Source of the DNA: an uncultured Lachnospiraceae bacterium
GTDB lineage: Bacteria > Bacillota > Clostridia > Lachnospirales > Lachnospiraceae
Assembly (NCBI GenBank): GCA_910586205.1
Contig: CAJUGD010000017.1
Location: 12,098 to 76,097, forward strand
Direction of reading: 5' to 3'
Length of the DNA: 64,000 nt
Of the stretch, positions 34,401 through 42,998 are shown piece by piece; position 1 is the first letter of the stretch; each line of letters starts with the position of its first letter. The notes beneath the pieces are model-generated. The model made no database searches, was not told the DNA's origin, and saw only the letters and a program-made list of their open reading frames with translations. The position numbers and the translations under genes are program-made.

Positions 34401-35528
34401 ATGAAAAAGACAATGGGATTGGTATTGGCATCAGCATTGACAGCAGCCATGCTGGCAGGCTGCGGAGGCAGTAAAGCGCCGGAGACGGCTGCTACTACAA
34501 CAGCGGCAGCAGCAGATGCCGGGACTACGGCCGCGGCAGAAGATAAAGAAGGCGCGGCAGATGCTGACAAAAAGGCAGAGGAAGCGCCTGCGGCAGAAAG
34601 CTTTGAACCAGCTACGGTCCGGGTGGCTTATATGCCCAATATGGGAAGCGCGTCTCTGGCAGTTACTGCACGGGAAGCAGGATTCTTTGAGGAAATGGGG
34701 CTTACTGTGGAGCTGGTAGAGTTCCAGGGAGGTCCGGCAGAGATCGCAGCCATGGCTTCCGGCGACATTGACATTTCTCAGATTGGCCACGGCGCTCACG
34801 CCCTTTGCGCAGAGGGAGAGGCATTGATTTTCCAGATTGACTGTACCAGCCTTGCTGATGCCGTTATGGGAAACAAGGACAAGGGAGTTAATACGATTGC
34901 AGACTTAAAGGGCAAAAAAGTAGCGGCTACCAGCGGAACCTCTGCAGAGATTATTCTGAATCTGGCATTGCAGAAAGAAGGAATGACGGCAGATGATCTG
35001 GAGATTGTGGAGATGGATGCCAATGGTATTGTGACAGCTATGATCAGCGGCAATGTAGATGCCTGCGCCACCTGGTCTCCGGGAACCATGACCATTGATC
35101 AGGCTCTGGGCGATAAAGCTGTATGGCTTGCTACCAATGAGGATTTCGTAAATGAGGTAACATTCCCTTCCAGCTATATTACTACTCAGAAATATGCAGA
35201 TGAGAATCATGACGTGCTGGTTCGCTTTACACGGGCTTTGCAGAAGGCTGCTGATTACCGCAGCAGCAATATTGAAGAAGTGGCCGGATGGGTGGCAGCT
35301 CAGTGTGAGGTAGACGGGGAGACCATGAAGGCAACCGTGGGAGAAGGCAACTGGGGGATTACCAGTGATTTCCTGAAGAAAGGCTTGGAGGACGGAACCA
35401 TTGCCAAATATTATGAAAACCAGCAGCAGGTGTTCATTGACGGCGGGCGTCTGACCGATAAGGTAGATGTAAACCAATATGTTCTGTTTGACATAATGAA
35501 AGAGGCCAATGAGGCGAATAACAAGTAA
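34401..35528 (+). CDS. NitT/TauT-type substrate-binding lipoprotein (first set)
   Basis: 375 residues with a lipoprotein signal peptide ending LAGC (C21 lipidated), an Ala/Thr-rich spacer (about 25-65) and a periplasmic-binding fold of the SsuA/TauA type (SGDIDISQIGHGAH, GKKVAATSGTSAEI). The Cys anchors it to the outer face of the membrane. Its gene is followed by a terminator, after which the sensor kinase begins. Ligand unknown. Confidence 0.93.
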   Translation: MKKTMGLVLASALTAAMLAGCGGSKAPETAATTTAAAADAGTTAAAEDKEGAADADKKAEEAPAAESFEPATVRVAYMPNMGSASLAVTAREAGFFEEMGLTVELVEFQGGPAEIAAMASGDIDISQIGHGAHALCAEGEALIFQIDCTSLADAVMGNKDKGVNTIADLKGKKVAATSGTSAEIILNLALQKEGMTADDLEIVEMDANGIVTAMISGNVDACATWSPGTMTIDQALGDKAVWLATNEDFVNEVTFPSSYITTQKYADENHDVLVRFTRALQKAADYRSSNIEEVAGWVAAQCEVDGETMKATVGEGNWGITSDFLKKGLEDGTIAKYYENQQQVFIDGGRLTDKVDVNQYVLFDIMKEANEANNK

Positions 35529-35600
35529 ACCTGCATGTGCCCGGCTGTGGAATGGAGCGCCCAAAAGCAGGGAAATGACAGCAAAGGTATGATAGGATGC

Positions 35601-35630
35601 AAAGGGGGCTATAAAAGCCCCTTTTGTTGA
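35601..35630 (+). terminator. Terminator after the first ABC operon
   Basis: AAAGGGGGCT (35601-35610) pairs with AGCCCCTTTT (35616-35625) in a 10-bp stem with one G-U pair, followed by a T-rich tail. It separates the transporter genes from the two-component genes, probably partially. Confidence 0.8.
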
Positions 35631-35671
35631 TGGTATGATTGTGGATACAAGATTCGGTTAGGGGGAAAAAT

Positions 35672-37189
35672 ATGCTGCTGGTCGTGCTTTTGTTTCTCGC
35701 TGTTTCGTCCATAGGACTTTTTTTCCTTAAGAGGGATCAGCAGACCGTATGCTTGCTGGGATTGTGCTTCAGCTTTATTTTTATGTTTGTGGGGATCACC
35801 ATTTATCTGGCAAAGACCGGCGGTTTGTCTCCGGAGCAGAAAATGTTTTTGTTTTTTGATACCCATATTCAGCGCCGTCTTTCTTATTTGATTTTTCCCC
35901 TTCGGCAGTTAGGCTATATGATCGCCATAGGCCGTTATTTGTTTCCTCCGTTTCTGCTGCTGATTGCTGTCCATTACAGCATGATTCCCGCAGTGATGCG
36001 GCTTAAAAAAAGTGCAGGAGCTGTGTTTTTGATTCCGTTTCTGACTTTAGTGATCTATTATCCAGATATTTTTTTCCGGGTGGTAAGAAGCCGGTTTGCC
36101 CTGCAGACCGTATTGATGAAGCTGACCCAGGGATGGATATTCGCCTATGTGATTTTAGCTGTAGGGCTGATAGTGCATGAATATAGAGATATGACGATTC
36201 CTTACAGCAAGAGGCAGTTTCGGTATATTATGGTATTTATCCTAAGTGTTACGGTGCAGTATTCTATTTATTGCACCCAGGATCCCCTTCAGGTTTATCA
36301 GATTTATTCTACCGAATATATGCGTTTCAGCGGGCGGCTGTATGCCAATTCCCTGATGAGTGTGCAGGGCTGGTATCTGTTTACAGGATTTACCTTGGTT
36401 TCTGTGGTATTAGGATTTTGGAATTTGAAAAATTATATGATGATTAGCTGGGAAGAAAGCCGGGATGACGTCAGTATCCAAAGAAAATTTGATACGGCCA
36501 GCATGGGGGTTTCGGTATTTGTACACAGTATCAAAAACCAGCTTTTATCAAACCGGGTGTTATGTAAAAAAATCCGGAAGGAATTAGCCGGGGAAAATCC
36601 GGATCTGAAGAAGCTGACCGGGTATGCAGATATGCTGGATGACGTAAATGAGAGTATGTTGGGGCGGATGGAGGAACTTTATAAAAGCATTAAGAAAAGC
36701 AGCCTTTCTCTCTGTCCCATTAAGGCCGGGCAGATTGTTGAGACAACCTTGATGTTGTTTCACAAAAAATATCCGGATGTGGAAGTGATGGTTTCCGGAA
36801 GTACGGAGGAGTCTCTTTTAGGAGATGAGCAGCATTTAGGAGAGGCGTTATATAATCTTCTTACGAATGCCCATGAAGCTTGTCTGCTGTCAGGAAAGAT
36901 GGAGGAAAGGCTTGAGCTGGTGGTTCATGGGGAAAGGCTGTATGTGGGGTTTGAGGTTCGGGACAATGGCCCTGGCATTACAAAGCAAGAGCAGCGGCGG
37001 ATATTTGATCCGTTTTATACCAGCAAAAATACAAATTTTAACTGGGGCATGGGACTTCACTATGTCCGTGAGATTGTAAAAAGTCATTTCGGCAAGTTAA
37101 GGCTGGAGAGCCGTCCGGGGGAAGGGAGCAGTTTTTTTGTGACGATTCCCCGCTATGAGCCTCGAAAGGCTAGTACATCGTTGCACTAG
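35672..37189 (+). CDS. Membrane sensor histidine kinase
   Basis: 505 residues. The N-terminal ~255 residues hold about seven membrane helices with no large outer domain. Then comes a dimerisation region with a likely phospho-accepting H285 (FVHSIKNQLL), followed by a GHKL ATPase domain with N-box LYNLLTNAHEA, DNGPGI and GMGLHYV. ATG 35672 follows TTAGGGGGAA; an in-frame start at 35639 is less likely. It pairs with the response regulator 90 bases downstream. The signal is unknown; it may control the neighbouring ABC or amino-sugar genes. Confidence 0.9.
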   Translation: MLLVVLLFLAVSSIGLFFLKRDQQTVCLLGLCFSFIFMFVGITIYLAKTGGLSPEQKMFLFFDTHIQRRLSYLIFPLRQLGYMIAIGRYLFPPFLLLIAVHYSMIPAVMRLKKSAGAVFLIPFLTLVIYYPDIFFRVVRSRFALQTVLMKLTQGWIFAYVILAVGLIVHEYRDMTIPYSKRQFRYIMVFILSVTVQYSIYCTQDPLQVYQIYSTEYMRFSGRLYANSLMSVQGWYLFTGFTLVSVVLGFWNLKNYMMISWEESRDDVSIQRKFDTASMGVSVFVHSIKNQLLSNRVLCKKIRKELAGENPDLKKLTGYADMLDDVNESMLGRMEELYKSIKKSSLSLCPIKAGQIVETTLMLFHKKYPDVEVMVSGSTEESLLGDEQHLGEALYNLLTNAHEACLLSGKMEERLELVVHGERLYVGFEVRDNGPGITKQEQRRIFDPFYTSKNTNFNWGMGLHYVREIVKSHFGKLRLESRPGEGSSFFVTIPRYEPRKASTSLH

Positions 37190-37278
37190 TAAGGCTGGAA
37201 GTGACCTGTTTATGAGGATGTAAGGGTTTGGGGCATGCTCAGACAGGGTTTTGCAAAGCTTGGGGGATAAAGCGTATT

Positions 37279-37944
37279 ATGATTCGAGTGGCGATTGTGG
37301 AAGATTTTGCTCTGCTTCGGGAGGATCTGTGGGAGCTGATTGGAGAGCAGAAGGATATGGAGGCTGCCTGGCAGGCAGGAAGCGGCCAGGAGGCAGTGGA
37401 GAAGGCAAAAAATGAGGATGCGGATATTGTGCTGATGGATATTGAAATGGAGACGGTAAACGCAGGGATCCTTGCTGCGGAGCAGATTCGGGATCAGGGA
37501 AAAGGGCAGCAGGTTATTTTCCTGACAGCCCATGAGACGGATCAGACCATTATCACTGCCATGGGGACAGGCGCTGTGGACTATATAGTCAAAGGCTGCC
37601 AGGAGCAGGAGATTCTGCGGCATATCCGAAACGCCTACAAGGGAAAGCCGGTGATGGAAGCGCGGATTCAGGAAACCATTATGCGGGAATACAGCCGTCT
37701 TCAGAGATCTGAGAGAAGCCTTTTATTTTTTATTAACAATGTATCTCAGCTTACGGCAGCAGAAAGAGAGCTTTTGCGGCTTCTTCTGGACGGGAAAAAG
37801 GTAAAGGATATTGCGGGAATCCGGTGTGTGGAAATGAATACGGTAAAGACGCAGATCAAGGGACTTTTGCGGAAGTTTGGATGCAGCAGAACAAAGGAGA
37901 TTGTATCCATGATCCAGGAATTGAATATCTCTCATTTGTTTTGA
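37279..37944 (+). CDS. NarL/LuxR-type response regulator
   Basis: 222 residues: a receiver domain with phospho-acceptor D54 (VLMDIEME), acidic pair E8/D9, T/K residues (FLTAHE, DYIVKG), and a C-terminal LuxR-type helix-turn-helix (LTAAERELLRLLLDGKKVKD, then NTVKTQIKGLLRKFG). ATG 37279 precedes MIRVAIVED; the longer frame from 37228 is not favoured. The gene ends 25 bases before nagB, so the pair is probably co-transcribed with the amino-sugar genes. Confidence 0.93.
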   Translation: MIRVAIVEDFALLREDLWELIGEQKDMEAAWQAGSGQEAVEKAKNEDADIVLMDIEMETVNAGILAAEQIRDQGKGQQVIFLTAHETDQTIITAMGTGAVDYIVKGCQEQEILRHIRNAYKGKPVMEARIQETIMREYSRLQRSERSLLFFINNVSQLTAAERELLRLLLDGKKVKDIAGIRCVEMNTVKTQIKGLLRKFGCSRTKEIVSMIQELNISHLF

Positions 37945-37969
37945 TTTTGGTTAAAGGAGGAAATAGGAT

Positions 37970-38794
37970 ATGAGACATGAATATTATGGGTATGATAAGG
38001 AGACGCTTCTTAAAGCTCCCAAGATAAAGATGTATTGCCTGAAGGATAATGAGACCGTGTTTCGTCAGATGGCATGTCAGATGGCAGAGGAGATCAAGGC
38101 CAATAACCTTTCAGGGCGCCGGACAGTCATGATTTGTCCGGTGGGACCAGTGGGCCAGTACCCTTATTTCGTAGATATGGTAAATGAGCAGGCTATCAGT
38201 CTGAAAAATGTATGGTTTATTAATATGGATGAATATCTGGACGATGATAAGAAATGGATTTCCATGGATCATCCTTTAAGCTTTCGGGGATTTATGGACC
38301 GGGTGGTGTATTCTCAGATCCGCCCGGAGCTTGTGATGCCAAAGGAACAGCGGATTTTCCCGGATCCGGATCAGGTAGAAAGAGTGCCAAAGCTGATTGA
38401 AGAACTGGGCGGCGTGGACATTGCTTTTGGAGGAATCGGAATCAATGGACATGTGGCGTTTAATGAGGCGGATCCGTCTATGAGCAAAGAGGAATTTCTG
38501 GCCCAGAAGACCCGGGTACTGGCTATCAGCCCGGAGACAAGGGCAGCTAATGCTATCGGAGATTTTGGCGGGGCCTTGGAGGACATGCCAAAGTATTGTG
38601 TGACAGTGGGAATCTATGAGATTGCCCATGCAGAAAAGATTCGGCTGGGATGTTTTCGAAACTGGCACAGGGCAGTAGTGCGCCGGGCCGGATACGGAGA
38701 CGCCACAGCAGACTTTCCGGTGACTCTTTTACAGGATCATAAAGATATTACGCTGACCTTTACCGAGTATGTGGGAAGGTTAAGTGATGAATAA
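37970..38794 (+). CDS. Glucosamine-6-phosphate deaminase-like protein
   Basis: A NagB/6-phosphogluconolactonase-fold protein (274 residues) with the family motif GIGINGHVAFNEA (H161) and VWFINMDEY. NagB turns glucosamine-6-phosphate into fructose-6-phosphate and ammonia. The paired nagA supports amino-sugar catabolism. The sequence is divergent from typical NagB, so the exact substrate is uncertain. A strong AAAGGAGG precedes ATG 37970. Confidence 0.85.
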   Translation: MRHEYYGYDKETLLKAPKIKMYCLKDNETVFRQMACQMAEEIKANNLSGRRTVMICPVGPVGQYPYFVDMVNEQAISLKNVWFINMDEYLDDDKKWISMDHPLSFRGFMDRVVYSQIRPELVMPKEQRIFPDPDQVERVPKLIEELGGVDIAFGGIGINGHVAFNEADPSMSKEEFLAQKTRVLAISPETRAANAIGDFGGALEDMPKYCVTVGIYEIAHAEKIRLGCFRNWHRAVVRRAGYGDATADFPVTLLQDHKDITLTFTEYVGRLSDE

Positions 38795-38827
38795 AGTGTT
38801 AAAACATAATGAAGGAGGTTAAAAGCA

Positions 38828-39991
38828 ATGACAGTATTATTAAAAGGCGGAATGGTATACCAGAACCATGAATTTGTGAGGGCAGATGTGCGGATGCAGG
38901 ACGGGGTGATTGCTGTTGTTGGGACAGGTCTTTCAGAGGCAGATGCCCAGGTGGTGGATGTGACAGGAAAGCGGCTTGTGCCGGGATTTTTGGATATTCA
39001 CACGCATGGGGCAGTGGGGGTGGATGTGAATGCAGCAAAGGCAGAGGACTATGAAAAGATTTGCCGGTTCCATGCAGAGCAGGGAACAACCGGCTGGCTG
39101 TGTTCTGTGCTTACAGATACCAGGGAGCAGACTTTATGGTGCATTGAGGAGTACAAGAAATGGAAATCCATGGAACATAAAGGATCCCGGCTTTTGGGGA
39201 TTCACCTGGAAGGGCCGTTTTTAAGCCCGCAGTATAAGGGAGCCATGCCGGAGCATTTGCTGCAAAAGCCCAATCTGGAATTGGTAAAAGAGTATCAGGA
39301 GGCGGCAGAAGGAGAGATCCGGTATATTACCGTGTCTCCGGAGATTGAGGGAATGGTGGATTTTATTCCGAAGCTTTGTGAGCAGGGAATGGCTGTGGCC
39401 ATTGGACATTCCGGGGCAGATTATGACACAGCCAGGAAGGCGATTGCAGGCGGCGCTGCTGCGTCAACTCATACAGGAAATGCCATGCGCCTTCTCCACC
39501 AGCATGAGCCGGCCATTTGGGGGGCAGTGTTGGAGGATGAGAAAGTGTATTGCGAGATGATCTGCGACGGACGCCATCTTCATCCGGGAACCGTGCGGCT
39601 GATCCTTAAGACAAAGGGCTTAGACAGGGCTGTGGCAGTAACGGATTCCATTATGGCGGCAGGGCTTCCGGACGGAAATTATAAACTGGGAGTCAATGAT
39701 GTGGTAGTGGTAGATGGGGATGCCCGCCTGACACATGGAGGAAGCCGTGCAGGAAGCACCTTAACTTCGGGGAAGGCTCTTTTGAATCTGCTGGAGTTTA
39801 CCGGGCGGTCCTTGGAGGAGATTCTGCCTCTTATGACGGAGAATCCGGCAAAGCTTGTCGGGGTGTATGACCGGGTTGGATCTCTGGAAGAAGGCAAGGA
39901 CGCAGATGTGGTGGTATTGGATGAGACATGCAGGATAGAGGCCACCTATGTGAAGGGGGAGTCTGTGTTTGCCAGGCAGTGTGAAGCGTAA
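38828..39991 (+). CDS. nagA: N-acetylglucosamine-6-phosphate deacetylase
   Basis: A 387-residue amidohydrolase that removes acetate from GlcNAc-6-phosphate, supplying the NagB-like enzyme. It has the metal-binding HTHGAVGVD (about 58-66), HLEGPFLSP, GHSGADYDTA, STHTGNAM and catalytic VTDSIMAAG. The ribosome site GAAGGAGG is strong. It follows the deaminase gene by 33 bases and is last in that transcript. Confidence 0.95.
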   Translation: MTVLLKGGMVYQNHEFVRADVRMQDGVIAVVGTGLSEADAQVVDVTGKRLVPGFLDIHTHGAVGVDVNAAKAEDYEKICRFHAEQGTTGWLCSVLTDTREQTLWCIEEYKKWKSMEHKGSRLLGIHLEGPFLSPQYKGAMPEHLLQKPNLELVKEYQEAAEGEIRYITVSPEIEGMVDFIPKLCEQGMAVAIGHSGADYDTARKAIAGGAAASTHTGNAMRLLHQHEPAIWGAVLEDEKVYCEMICDGRHLHPGTVRLILKTKGLDRAVAVTDSIMAAGLPDGNYKLGVNDVVVVDGDARLTHGGSRAGSTLTSGKALLNLLEFTGRSLEEILPLMTENPAKLVGVYDRVGSLEEGKDADVVVLDETCRIEATYVKGESVFARQCEA

Positions 39992-40021
39992 GTTGTTTTT
40001 CCGGGAAATAGAAGGAACTGC

Positions 40022-40050
40022 TTGACATTTTTCAATCTTCTATTTAAAAT
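40022..40050 (+). promoter_or_regulatory. Sigma-A promoter of hydF
   Basis: TTGACA (40022-40027), 17 bases, TAAAAT (40045-40050), 30 bases after the nagA stop. Transcription would start near 40057, leaving a leader of about 175 nt before hydF. Confidence 0.8.
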
Positions 40051-40056
40051 ATCAAT

Positions 40057-40216
40057 AGTTCCTGATATCTGCGCGGCGGGTATACCTTCCGCAAAGAATA
40101 GGAGAAAAAGTAAAGCATGCGCTGACACGAGGAGATTTCCGGGGAGAAAGGCTGTGAGATAAAGATAGGATTATGTCTGTAAGTGCATCTTTTTTTGAGA
40201 TGCACTTATTTTTTTT
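40057..40216 (+). promoter_or_regulatory. hydF leader ending in an intrinsic terminator (candidate attenuator or riboswitch)
   Basis: AAGTGCATCT (40181-40190) pairs perfectly with AGATGCACTT (40198-40207), followed by A and eight T (40209-40216). The terminator ends 17 bases before the hydF ATG, leaving no room for another promoter, so hydF must be read through it. The upstream 120 nt hold GCGG/CCGC and GCGC/GCGC pairings and the string ACACGAGGAGATTTCCGGGG, but I cannot match it to a known riboswitch class. Confidence 0.65.
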
Positions 40217-40233
40217 AAGAGGGGAGTGTTATT

Positions 40234-41472
40234 ATGGCATTGAATCAGACGCCGGCCGGAGAGCGGGTTCATATCGGTTTTTTCGGGCGGAGAAATGCAG
40301 GTAAGTCCAGCTTGATGAACGCAGTTACCGGACAGGAGCTGGCAGTAGTCTCAGAGGTAAAGGGAACCACCACGGATCCGGTCAGCAAAACCATGGAGCT
40401 GCTTCCATTGGGGCCGGTTATGGTGATCGATACCCCTGGCATTGACGATGAGGGGGAGCTGGGGGATCTGCGGGTGAGAAAGAGCCGCCAGGTACTGAAT
40501 AAGACGGATATTGCCGTGCTGGTGGTGGACGGGACTGTGGGAGAGACAAAGGAAGACAGGGAGCTGCTTGCCTTGTTTCATGAGAAACAGGTTCCTTATC
40601 TGGTGGTATATCACAAGGCGGATCTTTTGCCGGAGGCAGGGGCAGGAAAGAGCAGTGAGCGAAACAAGGAGAAATCAGAAACCAGCCATCCGGTTTTGTA
40701 TGTGAGCTCCAAGACAGGGCTTGGGATAGAGGATTTGAAAAACCGTCTTGCTGTCATGAAGCCGTTTAAGGAGGAAAAGGATTTGCTTGAGGGGCTGGTA
40801 AGGCCGGGAGATCTGGTGGTTTTGGTGACTCCCATTGACAAGGCGGCGCCTAAGGGGCGTTTGATTCTGCCCCAGCAGCAGACAATCCGGGCTCTTTTGG
40901 ATCATGGCTGTGTTTCCATGGTGGTCAGGGAGACAGAGCTTGAGCAGATGTTAAAAAAGATAGGACAGAAGCCGGCTCTTGTCATTACGGACAGCCAGGC
41001 ATTTTCCATGGTATCGTCGATTGTGCCGAAAGATATACCCCTTACCTCTTTTTCCATTCTTTTTGCCCGATACAAGGGGGATCTGAGGCAGGCAGTGGCA
41101 GGGGTAAAGGCTTTGGAGAAGATTCAGGATGGAGATAAGATTCTGATATCCGAGGGGTGTACCCACCACAGGCAATGCAATGATATCGGTACGGTAAAAC
41201 TGCCGGGCTGGATACGAAGCTACACAGGCAGAGAGCCGGAATTTGTCTATACCTCAGGAACCGGATTTCAGGAGGACTTAAAGGCATTTCGGGTGATTGT
41301 CCACTGCGGGGCCTGTATGCTCAACGAGAGGGAGATGAAGTATCGTCTGGCCTGTGCCAGAGATCAAGGGGTGGACATAACCAATTATGGAATCGTGATC
41401 GCTCATATTCATGGGATTCTGAAACGCAGCCTGGGACCTTTTCCTGATATTGAGGCTTTGTTGGAGGACTAA
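40234..41472 (+). CDS. hydF: [FeFe]-hydrogenase maturation GTPase HydF
   Basis: Scaffold on which the 2Fe cluster of [FeFe]-hydrogenase is assembled before transfer to the enzyme, working with HydE and HydG. 412 residues: an N-terminal GTPase domain (G1 GRRNAGKS, residues 18-25; DTPGID; later motifs less clear), a dimerisation domain and a C-terminal cluster domain with H311/H312 (CTHHRQC) and HCGAC (357-361) as iron ligands. The leader suggests regulated expression. Its stop is six bases before an ABC permease gene. Confidence 0.95.
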   Translation: MALNQTPAGERVHIGFFGRRNAGKSSLMNAVTGQELAVVSEVKGTTTDPVSKTMELLPLGPVMVIDTPGIDDEGELGDLRVRKSRQVLNKTDIAVLVVDGTVGETKEDRELLALFHEKQVPYLVVYHKADLLPEAGAGKSSERNKEKSETSHPVLYVSSKTGLGIEDLKNRLAVMKPFKEEKDLLEGLVRPGDLVVLVTPIDKAAPKGRLILPQQQTIRALLDHGCVSMVVRETELEQMLKKIGQKPALVITDSQAFSMVSSIVPKDIPLTSFSILFARYKGDLRQAVAGVKALEKIQDGDKILISEGCTHHRQCNDIGTVKLPGWIRSYTGREPEFVYTSGTGFQEDLKAFRVIVHCGACMLNEREMKYRLACARDQGVDITNYGIVIAHIHGILKRSLGPFPDIEALLED

Positions 41473-41478
41473 AAGATT

Positions 41479-42264
41479 ATGGAGGAAAGGGAGAAAAACA
41501 GCAGTATTCCCAGAATCCTAAAAACAGCTATGGGTGTTCTGATACTTTTAGCAGCATGGCAGATGGCTGCCAGCTCCGGAATTTGGAGCGCCTATGTTTT
41601 GCCGCCGCCCATGAAGGTGGCAAGGGCTTTGGGGAAAATGGCGGAAAGCGGCATTTTGTTCCGCCATATATTAGTCAGCGGCAGGCGGGTTTTGACAGGT
41701 TTTTCCTTTGCCTTTGTCCTGGCTATGGCAGGGGGGATTTTGGCCAGCCAGGTTCGCTCGGCAGAGGAGTATTATGATGGTTTCCTGGAATTTATGAGAA
41801 ATGTTCCGCCTATCAGCCTGATTGCCCTCTTGATTCTCTGGTTTGGAATCGGGGAGACATCAAAAATCATCATTATTGTTCTGGCCTCCTTTTTTCCCAT
41901 GTACTTAAATATCCGTAAGGGCTTTCTCTCGGCCAGCAAGATGCTTTTGGAGGTAGGATGTGTGTTTCGTCTGACAAGATGGCAGAAGTTTTACCGGATT
42001 GTCCTTCCTTGGGCAGTGCCGGATATTCTGGTGGGCATGCGTATTGGACTGGGGTATAGCTGGCGGGCCATTATTGGGGCGGAGATGATCGCGGCTTCCA
42101 GTGGGCTGGGATATCTGATTCTGGATGCCCAGCAGATGTCCCGGTCAGACAAGGTGATTGCCGGGATTCTGACTATCGGGGTGGTGGGGATTCTGTGTGA
42201 TAAGCTGTTTTCCCTGGTGATTAGCAGGGTGACGGGGGCAAGAGGGGTAGGTGGCGCAAAGTGA
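41479..42264 (+). CDS. NitT/TauT-type ABC transporter permease (second set)
   Basis: 261 residues with six membrane helices. The cytoplasmic loop near residues 150-180 (VGCVFRLTRWQKFYRIVLPW) corresponds to the ATPase-docking EAA loop. The start has GGAGGA from the hydF 3' end as its ribosome site. It follows hydF by six bases and ends overlapping the ATPase GTG, so hydF and this transporter are one operon. Substrate unknown. Confidence 0.93.
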   Translation: MEEREKNSSIPRILKTAMGVLILLAAWQMAASSGIWSAYVLPPPMKVARALGKMAESGILFRHILVSGRRVLTGFSFAFVLAMAGGILASQVRSAEEYYDGFLEFMRNVPPISLIALLILWFGIGETSKIIIIVLASFFPMYLNIRKGFLSASKMLLEVGCVFRLTRWQKFYRIVLPWAVPDILVGMRIGLGYSWRAIIGAEMIAASSGLGYLILDAQQMSRSDKVIAGILTIGVVGILCDKLFSLVISRVTGARGVGGAK

Positions 42265-42998
42265 GAATCAGAGGATTGAGGAAAAGCTATCAGGTATCCG
42301 GGCGCTGTCTGGAGGTGCTTAAGGGACTGGATCTGGATGTGGCAGAGGAGGGAATCACAGTTGTCCTGGGGAGAAGCGGATGTGGGAAAACTACCCTTTT
42401 GCGTCTGATCGCCGGGCTTGAGACGGCTGATTCGGGGGAGAAAATAACCTTTTCTTCAAAGGCGAGAGAAAAGGAGGATAACAGGAAAGAGAAAATCGGC
42501 GTTATCTTTCAGGAGCCGCGGCTTATGCCCTGGCTGACTGTGGAAAAAAACATTTTGTTTGGCGTAAAAAGAAAGCAGCAGGACAGGAAAAAGCTTTCCG
42601 GGCTTTTAGAGCTCACCGGGCTTACCGGGTTTGAGAAGGCTCGCCCTTCCCAGCTTTCCGGCGGAATGCAGCAGCGGGTGGCGCTTGCCAGGGCGCTGGC
42701 TTATGAGCCGGATTTTCTTCTGATGGATGAGCCCTTTGCAGCCCTGGATTATTTTACCAGGGGCCAGATGCAGCAGGAGCTTTTACGAATTTTTCAGACT
42801 GAGAAAAAGGGGATTTTGTTTGTGACCCACAGCATTGAGGAGGCTTTGACTGTGGGAACCCGGATTGTGATTTTGGAAAACGGAATTTGTAAAAAGAGCT
42901 ATGATTTGGGATCTTTGCCATTTCCCAGGGATTTGATGTCCGGGGAAATGCTGAAGATAAAGCGGGAACTGATTGAGCAAATTGAGGAGGAAAGATGA
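42261..42998 (+). CDS. NitT/TauT-type ABC transporter ATPase (second set)
   Basis: 245 residues with Walker A GRSGCGKTT, signature LSGGMQQRVALARA, Walker B FLLMDEP and VTHS. It starts at GTG 42261 overlapping the permease stop (GTGA); its own stop overlaps the ATG of the lipoprotein gene. It is divergent from the first set, so this is a separate system rather than a recent duplicate. Confidence 0.94.
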   Translation: MRIRGLRKSYQVSGRCLEVLKGLDLDVAEEGITVVLGRSGCGKTTLLRLIAGLETADSGEKITFSSKAREKEDNRKEKIGVIFQEPRLMPWLTVEKNILFGVKRKQQDRKKLSGLLELTGLTGFEKARPSQLSGGMQQRVALARALAYEPDFLLMDEPFAALDYFTRGQMQQELLRIFQTEKKGILFVTHSIEEALTVGTRIVILENGICKKSYDLGSLPFPRDLMSGEMLKIKRELIEQIEEER

